Positions 9,925 to 20,027 of a stretch of DNA of 64,000 nt are shown here, piece by piece (within the stretch, counting starts at the first letter, position 1; each line of letters begins with the position of its first letter). The notes beneath the pieces were generated by a model. It made no database searches and was not told where the DNA came from. It saw only the letters and a list, made by a program, of their open reading frames with translations. This stretch comes from Atriophallophorus winterbourni. Its lineage: Eukaryota; Platyhelminthes; Trematoda; Plagiorchiida; Microphallidae. A program made the translations under genes and the position numbers. The stretch lies in assembly GCA_013407085.1 (NCBI GenBank), contig JACCGJ010000696.1:1-64000 (forward strand), written 5' to 3'.

Positions 9925-12279
9925 ATGGAACAATCCAAGATAGAAATTCTTTCGGAGCGACAAATGATGCTAATGGAACTTCTTCTGCAGAAGCAAGTAC
10001 CAATCACAGAACCTCGTGCTATTCCACCCTCCATTGACGGAATTGCGAACAGCATCGCAGAATTCGCCTATGATCCGGAAGCTAACGTCACATTTGAAAC
10101 TTGGTTCAGGCGTTATGAAGATCTTTTTCGTGTTGATTTCTCAGCCCAAGATGATGCATGGAAAGTCCGGCTGCTGCTACGTAAACTTGGCCCAGCAGAG
10201 CTGGATAAGTACTGTAACCTGATCCTTCCCAAGAATCCTCGTGATAGAACTTTTGATGAGACGATCAAGTCACTGATTGAACTTTTCGGTGAGCAGGTAT
10301 CTCTCTTCAACACACGTTACAGGTGCCTCAAGCTGAAAATGAACGACACTGACGACTTCCTGACGCACATGGGCATTGTCAATCGCGAATGCGAACGCTT
10401 CAAGTTGCGGTCCCTCACCGACGACCAGTTCAAGTCCTTGATATTCATATGCAGCCTGGTATCTCCGCGTTTCGCTGATATTCGAACGCGACTGCTCAAC
10501 AAACTTGAGCAAGAACCCTCATTCACTCTCCAAGCCATTGGTGATGAATATCTACGACTGGTCCGTCTCCAAGTAGATTCGGCAATGATTCAACATGGGA
10601 ATCATGGCACCGACACCGTCCATGCCGTTCAGCAAAGCAATTGGCATTCGCCACAAGTTTTCAGCGCAAAGAAGCCACCGTCTTCATGTTGGCATTGCGG
10701 AGCCTGGCACTACGCCCGATATTGTCCCTTCAAACAACACCGTTGCAGTCAGTGCAACGTCACAGGTCACAAAGAAGGATTCTGCAGATCCAGAACAAAA
10801 CAACAAGTTTCATCGAAACCAAAGTTTTCGAGGCCCTTTTCAAAGCCGCAGCAAAACCAGCAGAGGTTTTCATCAGATCAGCCAATCAATGCTGTGTGCA
10901 ACCAAATCCAGTGCAGCAGTGCACCCTCTGACATGATTGCAATTATATCTACTGAGCAGTATGTACGTGATCAGTTAACCACAGCAGTCCGAAACCTTCC
11001 CGTGACGGTCGCAGATATCAAGAGGACCCTGAGCGACGACGATGTTCTCTCAGAAGCTATCAGGTATGTTCAATCTGGATGGCCTAGGATAGCACCACAA
11101 TTGACTGGCAATCAGCTGTTTCAAAGACGGGAATCCTTATCAATCGTGGATGACTGTCTCATGTTTGGTGCTCGAGTCGTTATTCCCGCTGCTTTGCGTC
11201 AACGGGTCATACGTCAATTTCATGCTGGACATCCGGGGATCAATCGGATTAAAGCAATCGCCCGAAGTTTCGCCTACTGGCCAGGGATGGACGCTGACAT
11301 CACCGAGTTTTTCAGGCGCTGTACCAATTGTCAACAAGCGGCAAAACTTCCTGCTCACGCAACACCGGTTCCGTGGCCTCGACCTGACAAAGCATGGTCG
11401 CGTATCCACATTGACTTCGCCGGCCCACTCAACGGAACCACCTACTTAGTCTTGGTAGACGCTTATTCGAAATGGCCAGAAATCGTCCCGCTCTCTCCTG
11501 CTACAAGTTCGACCACAATCGGAGCACTCACTTTGCTATTCAGCCAACACGGAGTTCCCGACACCATTGTCTCAGATAATGGATCCCAATTCACATCAGC
11601 TCATTTTGCCGAATTCTGCAAGAAGAATGCAATTGAGCATATCCGGACTCCGATCTACCATCCGCAATCGAACAGTCAAGCGGAGAGGTTTGTCGACACA
11701 TTCAAAAGAGCAATGCTCAAGTTCCGAGGGGAGGGGACTACCGTCGACAACTTGCAACGATTCCTGTTAGTCTACCGGACAACCCCACACGAATCCCTGA
11801 TGAATGGTCAAACGCCAGCAGAAGCATTAATGGGTAGAAAACTGCGTACAGTCAATAACGCAATGGTCCCGAAGCCACCACAACCGCATGTTCATCAGCA
11901 TCTCAGTCAGAGGAGCTTCAAAGTGGGATCCAGCGTCTATGCTCGTGATTATCGACAACGAAGAAACCCATGGATCGAGGGCAAGGTTGTATTCCGGAGA
12001 GGTAGCGTCATGTTCGACATCCAAGTTGGAAACGACATTTGGATACGCCATCTCAATCAATTGAGACCAAGAGAAGGACAGTCAGAGTTAGAACCTGCGG
12101 AACCAGTGAATCTTCCCTTGGATCTTCTATTTGATACCTTCCAGCTCCCATCTCCTCCGGTTGAAATACCACCTGACATTATCGCTCCCGATCGCGCACT
12201 AGAACCCCGACGATGGACTAACCGAAGACGCAAGACTGTCGTACCACTTCAAGTGAACCCCAAGCTCTGTCGGTACTGA
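9925..12279 (+). CDS. Gag-integrase fusion polyprotein (Ty3/Gypsy, protease/RT/RNase H deleted)
   Basis: A single uninterrupted 784-residue frame. Residues 1-230 form a capsid-like Gag domain (FETWFRRYEDLF, LLRKLGPAELDKY and LIELFGEQ blocks, as in retrotransposon gag proteins). About 252-295 hold two zinc-knuckle-like clusters (CWHCGAWHYARYC and CSQCNVTGHKEGFC). After a Ser/Gln/Pro-rich linker, a junction near residues 325-340 leads into the pre-integrase spacer. The integrase follows: the HAGHPG...CTNC zinc-binding region near 430-470, then catalytic D497 (HIDFAG), D551 (VSDNGSQF) and E587 (NSQAERF), giving the DD35E spacing. A C-terminal tail contains RHLNQLRP. Protease, RT and RNase H are wholly missing. 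Gag normally packages RNA and integrase inserts cDNA, so RT would have to come from another element. The ATG lies 38 bases after the left LTR. Confidence 0.9.
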   Translation: MEQSKIEILSERQMMLMELLLQKQVPITEPRAIPPSIDGIANSIAEFAYDPEANVTFETWFRRYEDLFRVDFSAQDDAWKVRLLLRKLGPAELDKYCNLILPKNPRDRTFDETIKSLIELFGEQVSLFNTRYRCLKLKMNDTDDFLTHMGIVNRECERFKLRSLTDDQFKSLIFICSLVSPRFADIRTRLLNKLEQEPSFTLQAIGDEYLRLVRLQVDSAMIQHGNHGTDTVHAVQQSNWHSPQVFSAKKPPSSCWHCGAWHYARYCPFKQHRCSQCNVTGHKEGFCRSRTKQQVSSKPKFSRPFSKPQQNQQRFSSDQPINAVCNQIQCSSAPSDMIAIISTEQYVRDQLTTAVRNLPVTVADIKRTLSDDDVLSEAIRYVQSGWPRIAPQLTGNQLFQRRESLSIVDDCLMFGARVVIPAALRQRVIRQFHAGHPGINRIKAIARSFAYWPGMDADITEFFRRCTNCQQAAKLPAHATPVPWPRPDKAWSRIHIDFAGPLNGTTYLVLVDAYSKWPEIVPLSPATSSTTIGALTLLFSQHGVPDTIVSDNGSQFTSAHFAEFCKKNAIEHIRTPIYHPQSNSQAERFVDTFKRAMLKFRGEGTTVDNLQRFLLVYRTTPHESLMNGQTPAEALMGRKLRTVNNAMVPKPPQPHVHQHLSQRSFKVGSSVYARDYRQRRNPWIEGKVVFRRGSVMFDIQVGNDIWIRHLNQLRPREGQSELEPAEPVNLPLDLLFDTFQLPSPPVEIPPDIIAPDRALEPRRWTNRRRKTVVPLQVNPKLCRY

Positions 12280-12286
12280 GTCACTT

Positions 12287-12302
12287 TTAAAAAGGGAGGT
12301 CA
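12287..12302 (+). promoter_or_regulatory. Polypurine tract before the right LTR
   Basis: The purine-rich stretch AAAAAGGGAGGTCA abuts the TGGGAAAAG start of the right LTR. This is the expected position of the plus-strand primer for reverse transcription and supports the LTR boundary and the element's orientation. Confidence 0.75.
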
Positions 12303-12667
12303 TGGGAAAAGACGTTTATTTTCCTAAAAACTCAATATCTTTGAAGATATTACGACTCTATATTGACACTATGTCAACATAGATTTGAATTATTTGGCGC
12401 GAAAAACATGATTATAATTTGATCATATTCGCCCTTTATTCTGATTGGTCCATCGAGTCCTTGACACGGTTTTAATGTGCTATTTTCCAAGGTCATTTCC
12501 TTTTACATTCTCAGCCTATATATATGGATGAGTAAACCATGTTTGTTATTATTGGAAGTGGGCTCCCATACGAACTTCTCTGAAGCTTTGGTCTTCTCTC
12601 TCAATAGTCGGTTGGACAATATTGCGTGAAGCATATCCGGTGCATTATTAGCTCCATATCAAGAACG
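12303..12667 (+). repeat. Right (3') LTR of the Gag-integrase Gypsy
   Basis: This aligns with the left LTR but lacks the short internal duplication and carries instead a TTTGGCGCG segment near 12393. Scattered substitutions, such as GTGGGCTCC against GTGAGCTCC, show that the two LTRs have diverged since insertion. Confidence 0.85.
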
Positions 12668-12711
12668 GGATTTGTTTGCTTACTGATCAGTTCAGGAATC
12701 AAGTAAAAATC
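12668..12711 (+). repeat. 44-bp direct repeat, right flank of the Gag-integrase Gypsy
   Basis: An exact copy of 9464-9507, lying between the right LTR and the start of the reversed LINE-B. Confidence 0.85.
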
Positions 12712-12746
12712 CATTGGACAGAAACTGTTTTCAAAGTTCAAAGCTT

Positions 12747-15564
12747 TTATGGTGTAAAATATATAGGTTCAAAGTTTGGATTAGTCAACATGAAATTGTC
12801 CAAATTCGATTTGAATATATCCAAGTTGGGTGGATGTGCAACATTACAAGGTAGGGAGTTCCAGGTAAAGCATACACGTACAGAATAAAAGTACCTTCGA
12901 CAGTTTAGTCTCGAGTCGGGAATAAGTACTGTATAGTCGTGACTCCGGCTGGTTCTGGGTGGTAGTCGCGTGAATAGTTGATTTAGGGGATGGTTGGGGG
13001 TATGCAGTATATTGAACATAAGTATCAAATCACCTCTAAGACGGCGGTAGCGAAAGTCGAATAGATTGAGACTTGCAATACGATCTTCGTATTGTTTGTG
13101 CTTTAAACCGCGTACGAGCTTGGTTGTCCGATGATATATTCTCTGCAATAGGCTGATGTCCTTCTGTAGCCAGGGTGACCAAGCCTGAACCGCATACTCC
13201 ATGGTTGGCCTCAAGTACGTATTAATTATTCGATGAACGGTTTGCTTAGTGAAACTCCCGAACACGCGTTTTAGCAGTAGCAGTACTCGCGACGTCTTTT
13301 CATAGACAGCTGTGACGTTATGTGACGGTTTCAAAGTGCTGCTCACCCACACACCCAAGTCCTTCTCCTTGTCAGTGCTTTCAAGAATATGGGAACCAAG
13401 GGTGTAGGAGTACTCGAAATGTCTTCCAACAGTCAATAGCTTGCATTTTCTGACATTGAAAGGTAGTCTTGTAAGGCATCGAGGTCCACCTGAAGCTGTC
13501 TGCAATCCTCAGTTGTACGTACTTGTGTCCACAGCTTGATGTCATCCGCAAATAACAAGATTTTGCAGCGAACAAGATTAGGTAAGTCGTTTACATACAT
13601 CAGGAAAAGAAGTGGTTCAAGCACTGATCCCTGCGGAACCCCACTCGTTACTGCAATTGGTCGTGACAAAGCACCATCAACCCTTACTCAAATGACACGG
13701 TCGCGGAGATATTCCTCAAACCAGGCTAGTAATGAACCCTTGATTCCACATAGCTCCATCTTTTGTAGTAACAGACTGTAGTTGACACGATCGAATGCTC
13801 TTGACATATCAAGATAACAAGCGTGTACTGTGAGACCTTTGTCTACAGCTTGCGTCCAGTCATCGAGGGCGAGCAGAAGGTTTGAAAGGTAAGAGTGTCC
13901 TTTTCTGAAGCCGTGTTGTTCGACTGCGAGCAAGCAATTGCCTTCCAGATGTTTTGTGACGCTGTTTGCTACGAGGCGCTCCATCACTTTAGAGGTCACC
14001 GGTAGTAGTGTTACTGGTCGATAGTTGGATACTTCGGAACAATTTCCTCCTTTGTGGATGGGGGTAATGATGCCATTCTTCAATCACAGGGAACGAAACT
14101 TTGGGTTAAAGAGAGGTTAAACAAGTGTGAGAGGCGTACACAAAGTATAAGCACAGTTTTTAAGAATCAACGGGGTAATTTCGTCATCTCCGGGAGATTT
14201 TCTCGTGTTGAGATTTAGCAATGTGCGGAGGACACACTCCGAGGTAATAGTTAGTTGTTGTAAAACATTTTAGGGTGAGATGACGGGACAGGTAACGGTG
14301 TTTCGTGGGCTAAAGACAGTGGAGAAGAAATGGGGTAGAACTTCGGCAGATTGCGATGCTGTGGTTGTTGTTCTATCACGTGTCTTTAGAGCGGCAACTC
14401 CTGGTTTCACCCTTGACCGGCTATTTATGATCTGGTAGAGAATTTTGGGGTTTGATTCCATTTTGATGAGTAAATGATTTTGATAATTCAGTTTGTCATC
14501 AACAACAAGTTTGTTTACCTTATTTCTCAGCAAACGGAATGTCTCCCAACTCTCAACAGTGGTATCATGTCGATGAGCTCGCCATGCAGCATTTCGCAAG
14601 GTCAACCATTTTCGTGTTCGGCTTCTCAGCTTAAATGTATATCCATTTTTTGCACCTTTGGAACAAGATGAGAGTGCATTTCAACGGCCAATTTAAGTTC
14701 GGTTATCATCCACTGCCACTGATCGTGTACGTTGTCGGACTTAAGATCAGGGTCTGTGGCGTTCATAAGAGTAGATTTAAGTTGTGGAAAGTCAATTTTT
14801 CTAATCACTTTGTTGATGTCACTTGTTCTGATTGCCTGGCAAATATAGTCAAACGTAATAACTAATTGGTCACTGAGTCCTATTGGAGCTTCATAAATGA
14901 GACTTTCAATCACGTGCTCTTCATTTGTCAGTATTAGGTCCAAGATAGACGGCGTATCAGTACCACGAAATCGGGTATTGTTGAAAATATGGTTGTAGAG
15001 TGGAATTTCTTCTAGCAACTGTTGAAATAAAGCATTTAAGGAATTTTCTGGATGAACTGAATTTCCCTTAAAGTTCGGCAGATTAAAGTCTCCGATCAGT
15101 AGAAGTCTGCCGCGGTATCTGGTAGCCGCTAAGCGTATATTTGCAAGTAATGCTGAATTGTAGGCTTCGTCGGCTGAGGGCGAACGGTAAATCACACCCA
15201 CTATGCATTTTTCCCCTGCTGTTACATTCAGCGAACACCATAATGTGTCTTGCAGTTGTAAATCGTCATCAGTGACCTCTTGGCAGAGCAGTCTCCGAAT
15301 GTGGTAAAGCGCAACACGACCTCCTCAAGTCAGGCAATCGCGACGAAGTAGAGACATACTTTCAATGGCAACTTCATTGTCTGGTAAAGTTGGATAAAAC
15401 CATGTCTCAGTTACAGCAATCACGTCTGGCGAGTGTGTGGTAGTTAGTTCAGTCAATTCGTGTAGTTTGTTTGTCAAGCATTGGGCATTCGTATACAAAA
15501 ATTTGACAGTCGATGTTGACAGCAAAGACGGTTCATTTGAGCAGGTAATTTGAATACGTGTCAA
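12747..15564 (-). pseudogene. LINE-B copy 1 ORF2 (endonuclease and RT), frameshifted
   Basis: The endonuclease starts with VKFLYTNAQCLTNKL and VIAVTETWF (15490-15390). MGVIYRSPSADE and LLLIGDFNLPNF follow at 15200-15070, and DLILTNEEHV near 14930. RT motifs, each in a separate frame segment: YRPVTLLP near 14020, EQHGFRKGHS near 13915, CYLDMSRAFDRVN near 13820, VTSGVPQGSVLEPLLF near 13640 and LLFADDIKLW near 13550. The tail has YLRPTMEYAVQAWSPW near 13200 and FTWNSLP. Breaks occur near 15300, 14610, 14180, 13680 and 13470. The motif spacing matches a complete ORF2. Confidence 0.8.
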
Positions 15565-15759
15565 AGATGGTGGGTAAATTACATCACCGACTCCGATGGA
15601 GTCGGTCTACATCCGTTTTTTGGAGCAGGATTCCCGGCATCACTGTGCTCAGTACCGACAGGTCCGGCAACTTACACGATAGAATCGGTTTTCAGGTATT
15701 TACTGATAATTTTGATCTCTCGTGGAACGTTGTATCGATTCTGGTTCCAATTGTTAAGC

Positions 15760-16995
15760 ACGTTGTTCACCACAGTGGTGGTCAAAAGTGTCAGTTTAAA
15801 GGGTTGTGGACCATTACCTTCGTAATTCGATGACTTCAGGATTCGGAACGTATCGATAACCGTTACATTGGTGGTTTGGATAGCATTACTAAAAACATCT
15901 CCACTGTTGTAGGTCGTGGTTGGTCGGTGGCATCTTCTGGGACATTTTAGAGAATAAGTGTGCGCTTATTGCCATCGTTTGTGTTCTTCTGCTTACCTTC
16001 CGGTGGCGATTTTGCCCGCTCCGACCAGGGCACATCAACAAATACACGAGATGCATTTTCCATGTCGTCCCGTAGCAAGTATGTCGACAAAAGTACATCT
16101 TCTAAATCCTTCTCATTTTGCATTACTACCTTGAGCAACCGCGGCTTATCTTGGTGTAGCGCTTTGGGAGGACGACTCAAGCGAATCAACGAAACCGGGT
16201 GGATCGCTTTGAGATTCATGCGAGTGCACAGTTTCAACCATTCAGCCAAATCATACTGGTGTCTATTCGACAATAACGTCTCAGTTGACTCTGAAACGTT
16301 GGTGCAGATAACACTAAGAGAAATAACTTTCGAGGCAATTTTCGCTAATGGGGCATTCGATGTGAACGCTTTCGGCTTTAATACGTTTTAACACTCTCCT
16401 GGGTGCTGTGCTGCAACAATTGAACCTTTTTCTGAGATTGGTTTGGTGGTGGTAAAGTTGAGCGTATTCGTTTATTCAGTATACATGTTTTAGGCTTGAT
16501 TAATAGCTCTAAAGCATTTTTCACACGTGCAAGCTCCTCTTCCAGTTGCGACAGTCCACTCTCTATCGTATTAGACACTTTTCCAACGGACGAATGTATA
16601 CTCTTGCGATGGCCATTTATATTTGAATTTCTACAGGCATGGCAGAAATAACAAACAGATGGATAGTCATTATCGTTCCTAGCCTTACACACTCATCAGT
16701 TAAAGTCTCGTCACATGACACATGTTGGTGGAACCCACAGAAAGCACATTTAACTGAAACAGTATCAACGCTTACCGGATTTAAACACGTGACGCAGAGG
16801 TCACCATGATTCAGTGTCGCCGTCGCCTGAATACTTCTCACGGTCACAGCTGGATCGATATTTTTCGTGGTCCGGGCAGTGGATCTCGTTACACGTTCGC
16901 ACATGTTTGTGGTTTGTATAGGGCTCGCCGGCTGATCGATAATGGGTGTTTTGTCCGTTGAGTGATTTTACTGTGTTCGTTGGCGAGATTTCGGC
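15760..16995 (-). pseudogene. LINE-B copy 1 ORF1 (PHD-like finger, helical segment, two RRM-like units)
   Basis: The reading starts near 16995 with MPKSRQR and hits a stop nine codons on. Past MCERVTRSTAR it shows a cysteine-rich finger: CVTCLNPVSVDTVSVKCAFC, GFHQHVSC, and after a frameshift a CYFCHACRN block. Next comes a Leu/Glu-rich stretch (VGKVSNTIESGLSQLEEEL), probably coiled coil. The first RRM-like unit holds WLKLCTRMNL and DKPRLLKVVMQNEKDLE. The second, in another frame, holds LKSSNYEGNGPQPFKLTLL. ORF1 proteins of this class bind element RNA. At least four disruptions are visible. Confidence 0.6.
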
Positions 16996-17229
16996 ATTGA
17001 ACAGTTAATCCGCGATAATTCGTGAACCGCAGAAGATAGAACACGAAATAAGGTATCGAAACTTGTAGCTCTCTGTGGTCTTTTTCAATGATTGCAAAAT
17101 CCGTAGGATAGCTGGTGCTGGGAAAAACTTTGTGCGCGTGAACAAAATGTTCTTTTCCCGTCAAACAGGTAACTTTTCTGTAAGTTGACTTGCACGATCG
17201 AAAAGTATGAAATCCGATAGATATCGTTC

Positions 17230-17960
17230 GGTTATACCCGGAATTCTTTAAATGGTATAAATCCGTGCAGATGCAACGAAGATATGATCAAAATTGTCAG
17301 AGCGACGAAAAGTACGTCCGTATAGTAGCGTGTAGCGAACCGAGGGTGAAGACGTTGCTTCACCATGTAGTTTCGGAGAAAAACATACTGACAATGGTAA
17401 CGTCACCAAGGATAATGAATTTCTACGTTCGCCCTACGATGGAGTATGCAGTAGAGATTTGGGCTCCTTGCTGCGAAAACATATTGCACTCTTTGATAAA
17501 ATCTATCACAAAGTAACAAAGTTAGTGATGGGTCTTCGGAATGTTCCGTACACCGAAAATTGCGACGTCTGGGTCTATGTAACTTTACTCAAAGTAGGAT
17601 ACGACATGACACTCTGACCGATAAATTGTGTCTACCGAAGGATATCCACTAAAACACTTGCTTGATGTGTGTGATGAGAATGTGACACGCAGACATACCT
17701 TATCCCTTTACGTCCCAAGTTCCCGCATTGATTGTCGGCGCCATTTTTTCGTTGTATTTCATTGGAATTTTCTACCCCACATTTGGTGGACTCTCCTTGC
17801 CTGGCGATGATTAAATCGAAATTTGATATGTACAGGCAAAATAACATCATTCGTAAGCCATAGGTTTCATATCCTCTTTTCGTTTTATACTATTATATTT
17901 TTCCCATTTTCATTCAGATCGTAATCCTGTGATGTTTTAAGGTATTAATCTTTTAACCAT
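17230..17960 (+). pseudogene. LINE 3' fragment, plus strand, copy 1
   Basis: Encodes the post-RT region in broken frames: FYVRPTMEYAVEIWAPC near 17430, ITKLVMGLRNVPYTEN near 17520, and near 17720 a SSRIDCRRHFF block followed by a WNFLP-like stretch. About 100 bases of AT-rich 3' sequence follow. It lies head to head with LINE-B. The stretch 17222-18180 is identical to 41728-42686. Confidence 0.65.
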
Positions 17961-18599
17961 AAATCTTTGAATCCTTGAGGTTAATGAATGGACTAAACTT
18001 TTTACTCACACACGCTTAACTACAATCGTATCTTCTTTGATAATGTGTTCAACTCGGTATAAAAGCTCCCTACACGTAGACCAGATGCGCCTAGTAATGG
18101 TAACCTTGCAAAATAAAGAGAAGAGCATGGGAAAAGTTATTCTCAAAGCAATTTTTGCTCAAAGCTTGTCCCGATTCGACATGTCGAGTCAAAGCCAATA
18201 TAACGAAACAAAGGGTAAATCCAGTTTTCTGGACAAGTACACTTCAATAAATATAATCTTCTTCGGTCTCCTAGAAATGGTCTATGCCATATCATTTTCG
18301 AATTAGCAAAGCAGCATTACATGAAGCACTCGTTATACATAGCTGATGTCATTGTATCTATCCATTCAATTGTTTTAGACACATTTTGAATACCTAGATC
18401 AGTCAACTACAATGGCCAGGAACTCAGAACTCAGAAAGTTTTATGGCGGGCAAGCAGTAACCTTAACAATAACCATCTGATGACGAAGTATATGGAGTAA
18501 AAATCTAAAACATCTCTAAAATCAATACGGACATTCACATACCGCAAGGTTCGTCATATACTCATCCAGTTTAGAAGCAAAAACCGCAACAGATTCGAA
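17961..18599. other. No gene seen
   Basis: AT-rich sequence with one 89-codon open frame (18037-18306) that resembles nothing I know and has no clear composition bias. It is present with few changes in the second copy (42467-43080). Confidence 0.4.
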
Positions 18600-18885
18600 G
18601 TGTGTTATTTCTACACGAAAAATGCTCCAAGTGAAACAAATTCTTACCGCGAAAAAATTACGACGAATACCCAAACAAGAATGCGGAATGTTTAAAGCCT
18701 ATCGCGTAGTAAGGTGGCACTCGTTTCCGGTACGCTGGTGCAAATCACGCTTAGTCCATTTAGTGAATGTACACTGCGTGCTTATCGCGTTGGCCGGTTG
18801 CGGGACGTATCAACTGCCTTAGATCGAATACCTATCGCGTCCACTTTAGGAATATTTTGCGCCGTGACTTTTGGTTTTTTGAACT
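18600..18885 (-). pseudogene. LINE ORF1 fragment (family H), truncated by the piggyBac piece
   Basis: The minus strand near 18880-18690 reads NIPKVDAIGIRSKAV, then LSVICTSVPETSATLL, which resembles the start of an ORF1 RRM-like unit (compare LTVICTNVPEVE in family A). In the second copy (43180-43377) it joins an upstream finger and coiled-coil region without interruption; here the upstream part is replaced by piggyBac sequence. Confidence 0.5.
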
Positions 18886-19470
18886 TATTCATGATGAAAA
18901 TTCAGAAATAGAAGACAATATCTTGCCTAATGAAGATGATTCTTCCTCTTCTACTTAAACCTGAAATCAAAGCGAGGGCAAATCCTCCAAGAACAGGAAT
19001 ACCATTGTCAGTTCAAGCAGCTATGGCATCAGTTATAGGCCCTCTACCACAACAGGTTCCACCACCAATACCAGCTAATTTAGGAAAAGGGAAAAGAAAT
19101 CGCTGTGCATTCTGCCCAAGGACGAAAGACACCAAATATAGTGTTAAATGTTCGTTAGGCTCTGCATTCATTTGCCCTGAACATACAGAATCCAATGTAA
19201 CAAATTGTGTAAACTGTCATGCTTAATTATTTGTACCCATCAGTTTATCTTTTATTAAATTTTGTTTTTCTTTCCATAAATATGGATTTTAGTTGATGAA
19301 TATTTGAAAATAAAGCTTTAAAGTCTCTAGAATATAGTTTTTATTTATTTTATCCCATTGCAGAACCTTAATAACATGTTTAAATACAAAAAAAACGATT
19401 GGGGTCAAATATGACCCCATTTTAGTACTCCGTGTACTATGAGAGGTTTTTCAGGTCCAAAGTTAATGGA
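18886..19470 (+). pseudogene. piggyBac-type transposase fragment and right end
   Basis: A 98-codon frame (18930-19226) contains GIPLSVQAAM, then the cysteine-rich C-terminus RCAFCPRTKDTKYSVKC, FICPEHTE and CVNCHA, which is the ring-like domain that ends piggyBac transposases and helps bind the transposon ends. Just upstream another frame has an acidic stretch (ENSEIEDNILPNEDDSSS), like the N-terminus of these proteins, so the DDD catalytic core may have been deleted. Downstream are an AT-rich region, the inverted repeat GGGGTCAAATATGACCCC (19401-19418) and a TTAA near 19465, the piggyBac target word. It is absent from the second copy of the block. Confidence 0.65.
19401..19418. repeat. Perfect 7-bp inverted repeat in the piggyBac right end
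   Basis: GGGGTCA and TGACCCC are separated by four bases. A second inverted pair (TAGTAC/GTACTA) follows at 19423-19439. Subterminal palindromes of this kind are usual in piggyBac-like ends. Confidence 0.6.
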
Positions 19471-19474
19471 CAAA

Positions 19475-19836
19475 CAAAACGTAACCGACCCACGGCATTA
19501 GGAACTCCCACCTTTCGCCACACACACCACCCATGGTGGTTTGGTTTTCCTTGTCTGGCTCATACGGTCAGGGTCGATTTTTAGTAAGCTGTTTTTGCAG
19601 GAAGGTGTGCGCCATAGACAAACTGGGCTCTGTCGATCGATCGAAATGAAACCACAAACGAAATGAATCCGCAAAACGCTTTAGGACGGGATCAATTCAC
19701 CGCGATGAAGGCAACAATATTGCTGTGAAATCCACTGCGGAAAAAAAATCACGAAAAATGTACAAAGCAACAGGTACGGATACTGCGAGGAGTGGAAAAT
19801 TCTGAGATGTACTTCGGAAAATTGTCCAATGAGGTA
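19475..19836. other. Indel-rich unannotated segment, left flank of Gypsy-1
   Basis: This matches 44645-44973 in the second copy but differs by many one- to four-base insertions spread along its length, mostly extra bases on this side. No reading frame survives on either side. It ends in the AGGTA target word of the Gypsy-1 insertion. Confidence 0.6.
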
Positions 19837-20027
19837 TGTTATATTCACAAGTAAGCACAAAGCACTTATTCCCGAAAGAACAGCAAGAACAAACGACCGG
19901 ACTTGTGAACGAAACCAGTGTTATAATATTGATCGACAAAGTTCAAAAGCGTGGCGCGTGAGTGATCGATCGGAAATCAATAAGTCAACGCACACAGCGG
20001 ACAGGTCTATGCAGCGTAGACACAACA
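19837..20027 (-). repeat. 3' LTR of Gypsy-1
   Basis: 191 bp, aligned with 24279-24469. On the element strand it starts TGTTGTGTCTACGC and ends GTGAATATAACA. A handful of differences from the 5' LTR are visible. Confidence 0.9.

Larger units (their letters stand above)
9511..12667 (+). mobile_element. Non-autonomous Ty3/Gypsy element encoding Gag fused to integrase
   Basis: The element has two similar LTRs (9511-9886 and 12303-12667), a purine tract just before the right LTR, and one open frame of 784 codons (9925-12279) that fills most of the interior. Protease, RT and RNase H are absent, which leaves Gag joined in frame to a spacer and integrase. The two LTRs differ by substitutions and by a small internal duplication in the left one, so insertion was not very recent, yet the frame is intact. 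It is absent from the second copy of the duplicated block because the block starts to its right. Confidence 0.85.
12727..17225 (-). mobile_element. CR1/jockey-like LINE family B, full length, copy 1
   Basis: The element reads on the minus strand from about 17225 (5' end) to 12727 (3' end). The 5' limit is set by comparison with the plus-strand copy at 50.8 kb: similarity starts at a TATCTATCGGATTTC word. Order is a 5' leader, ORF1 with PHD-like finger and two RRM-like units, an APE-type endonuclease, RT, and the post-RT region. At about 4.5 kb it is complete in layout but carries several frameshifts and stops. Its 3' end marks the left edge of the 23-kb repeated interval; the second copy is at 37265-41731. 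Confidence 0.85.

Noticed and set aside
18037..18306. 89-codon frame in a LINE-poor spacer
   Set aside because: It has no motif, no splice context and is only of chance length; it stays open in the second copy because the two are almost identical.
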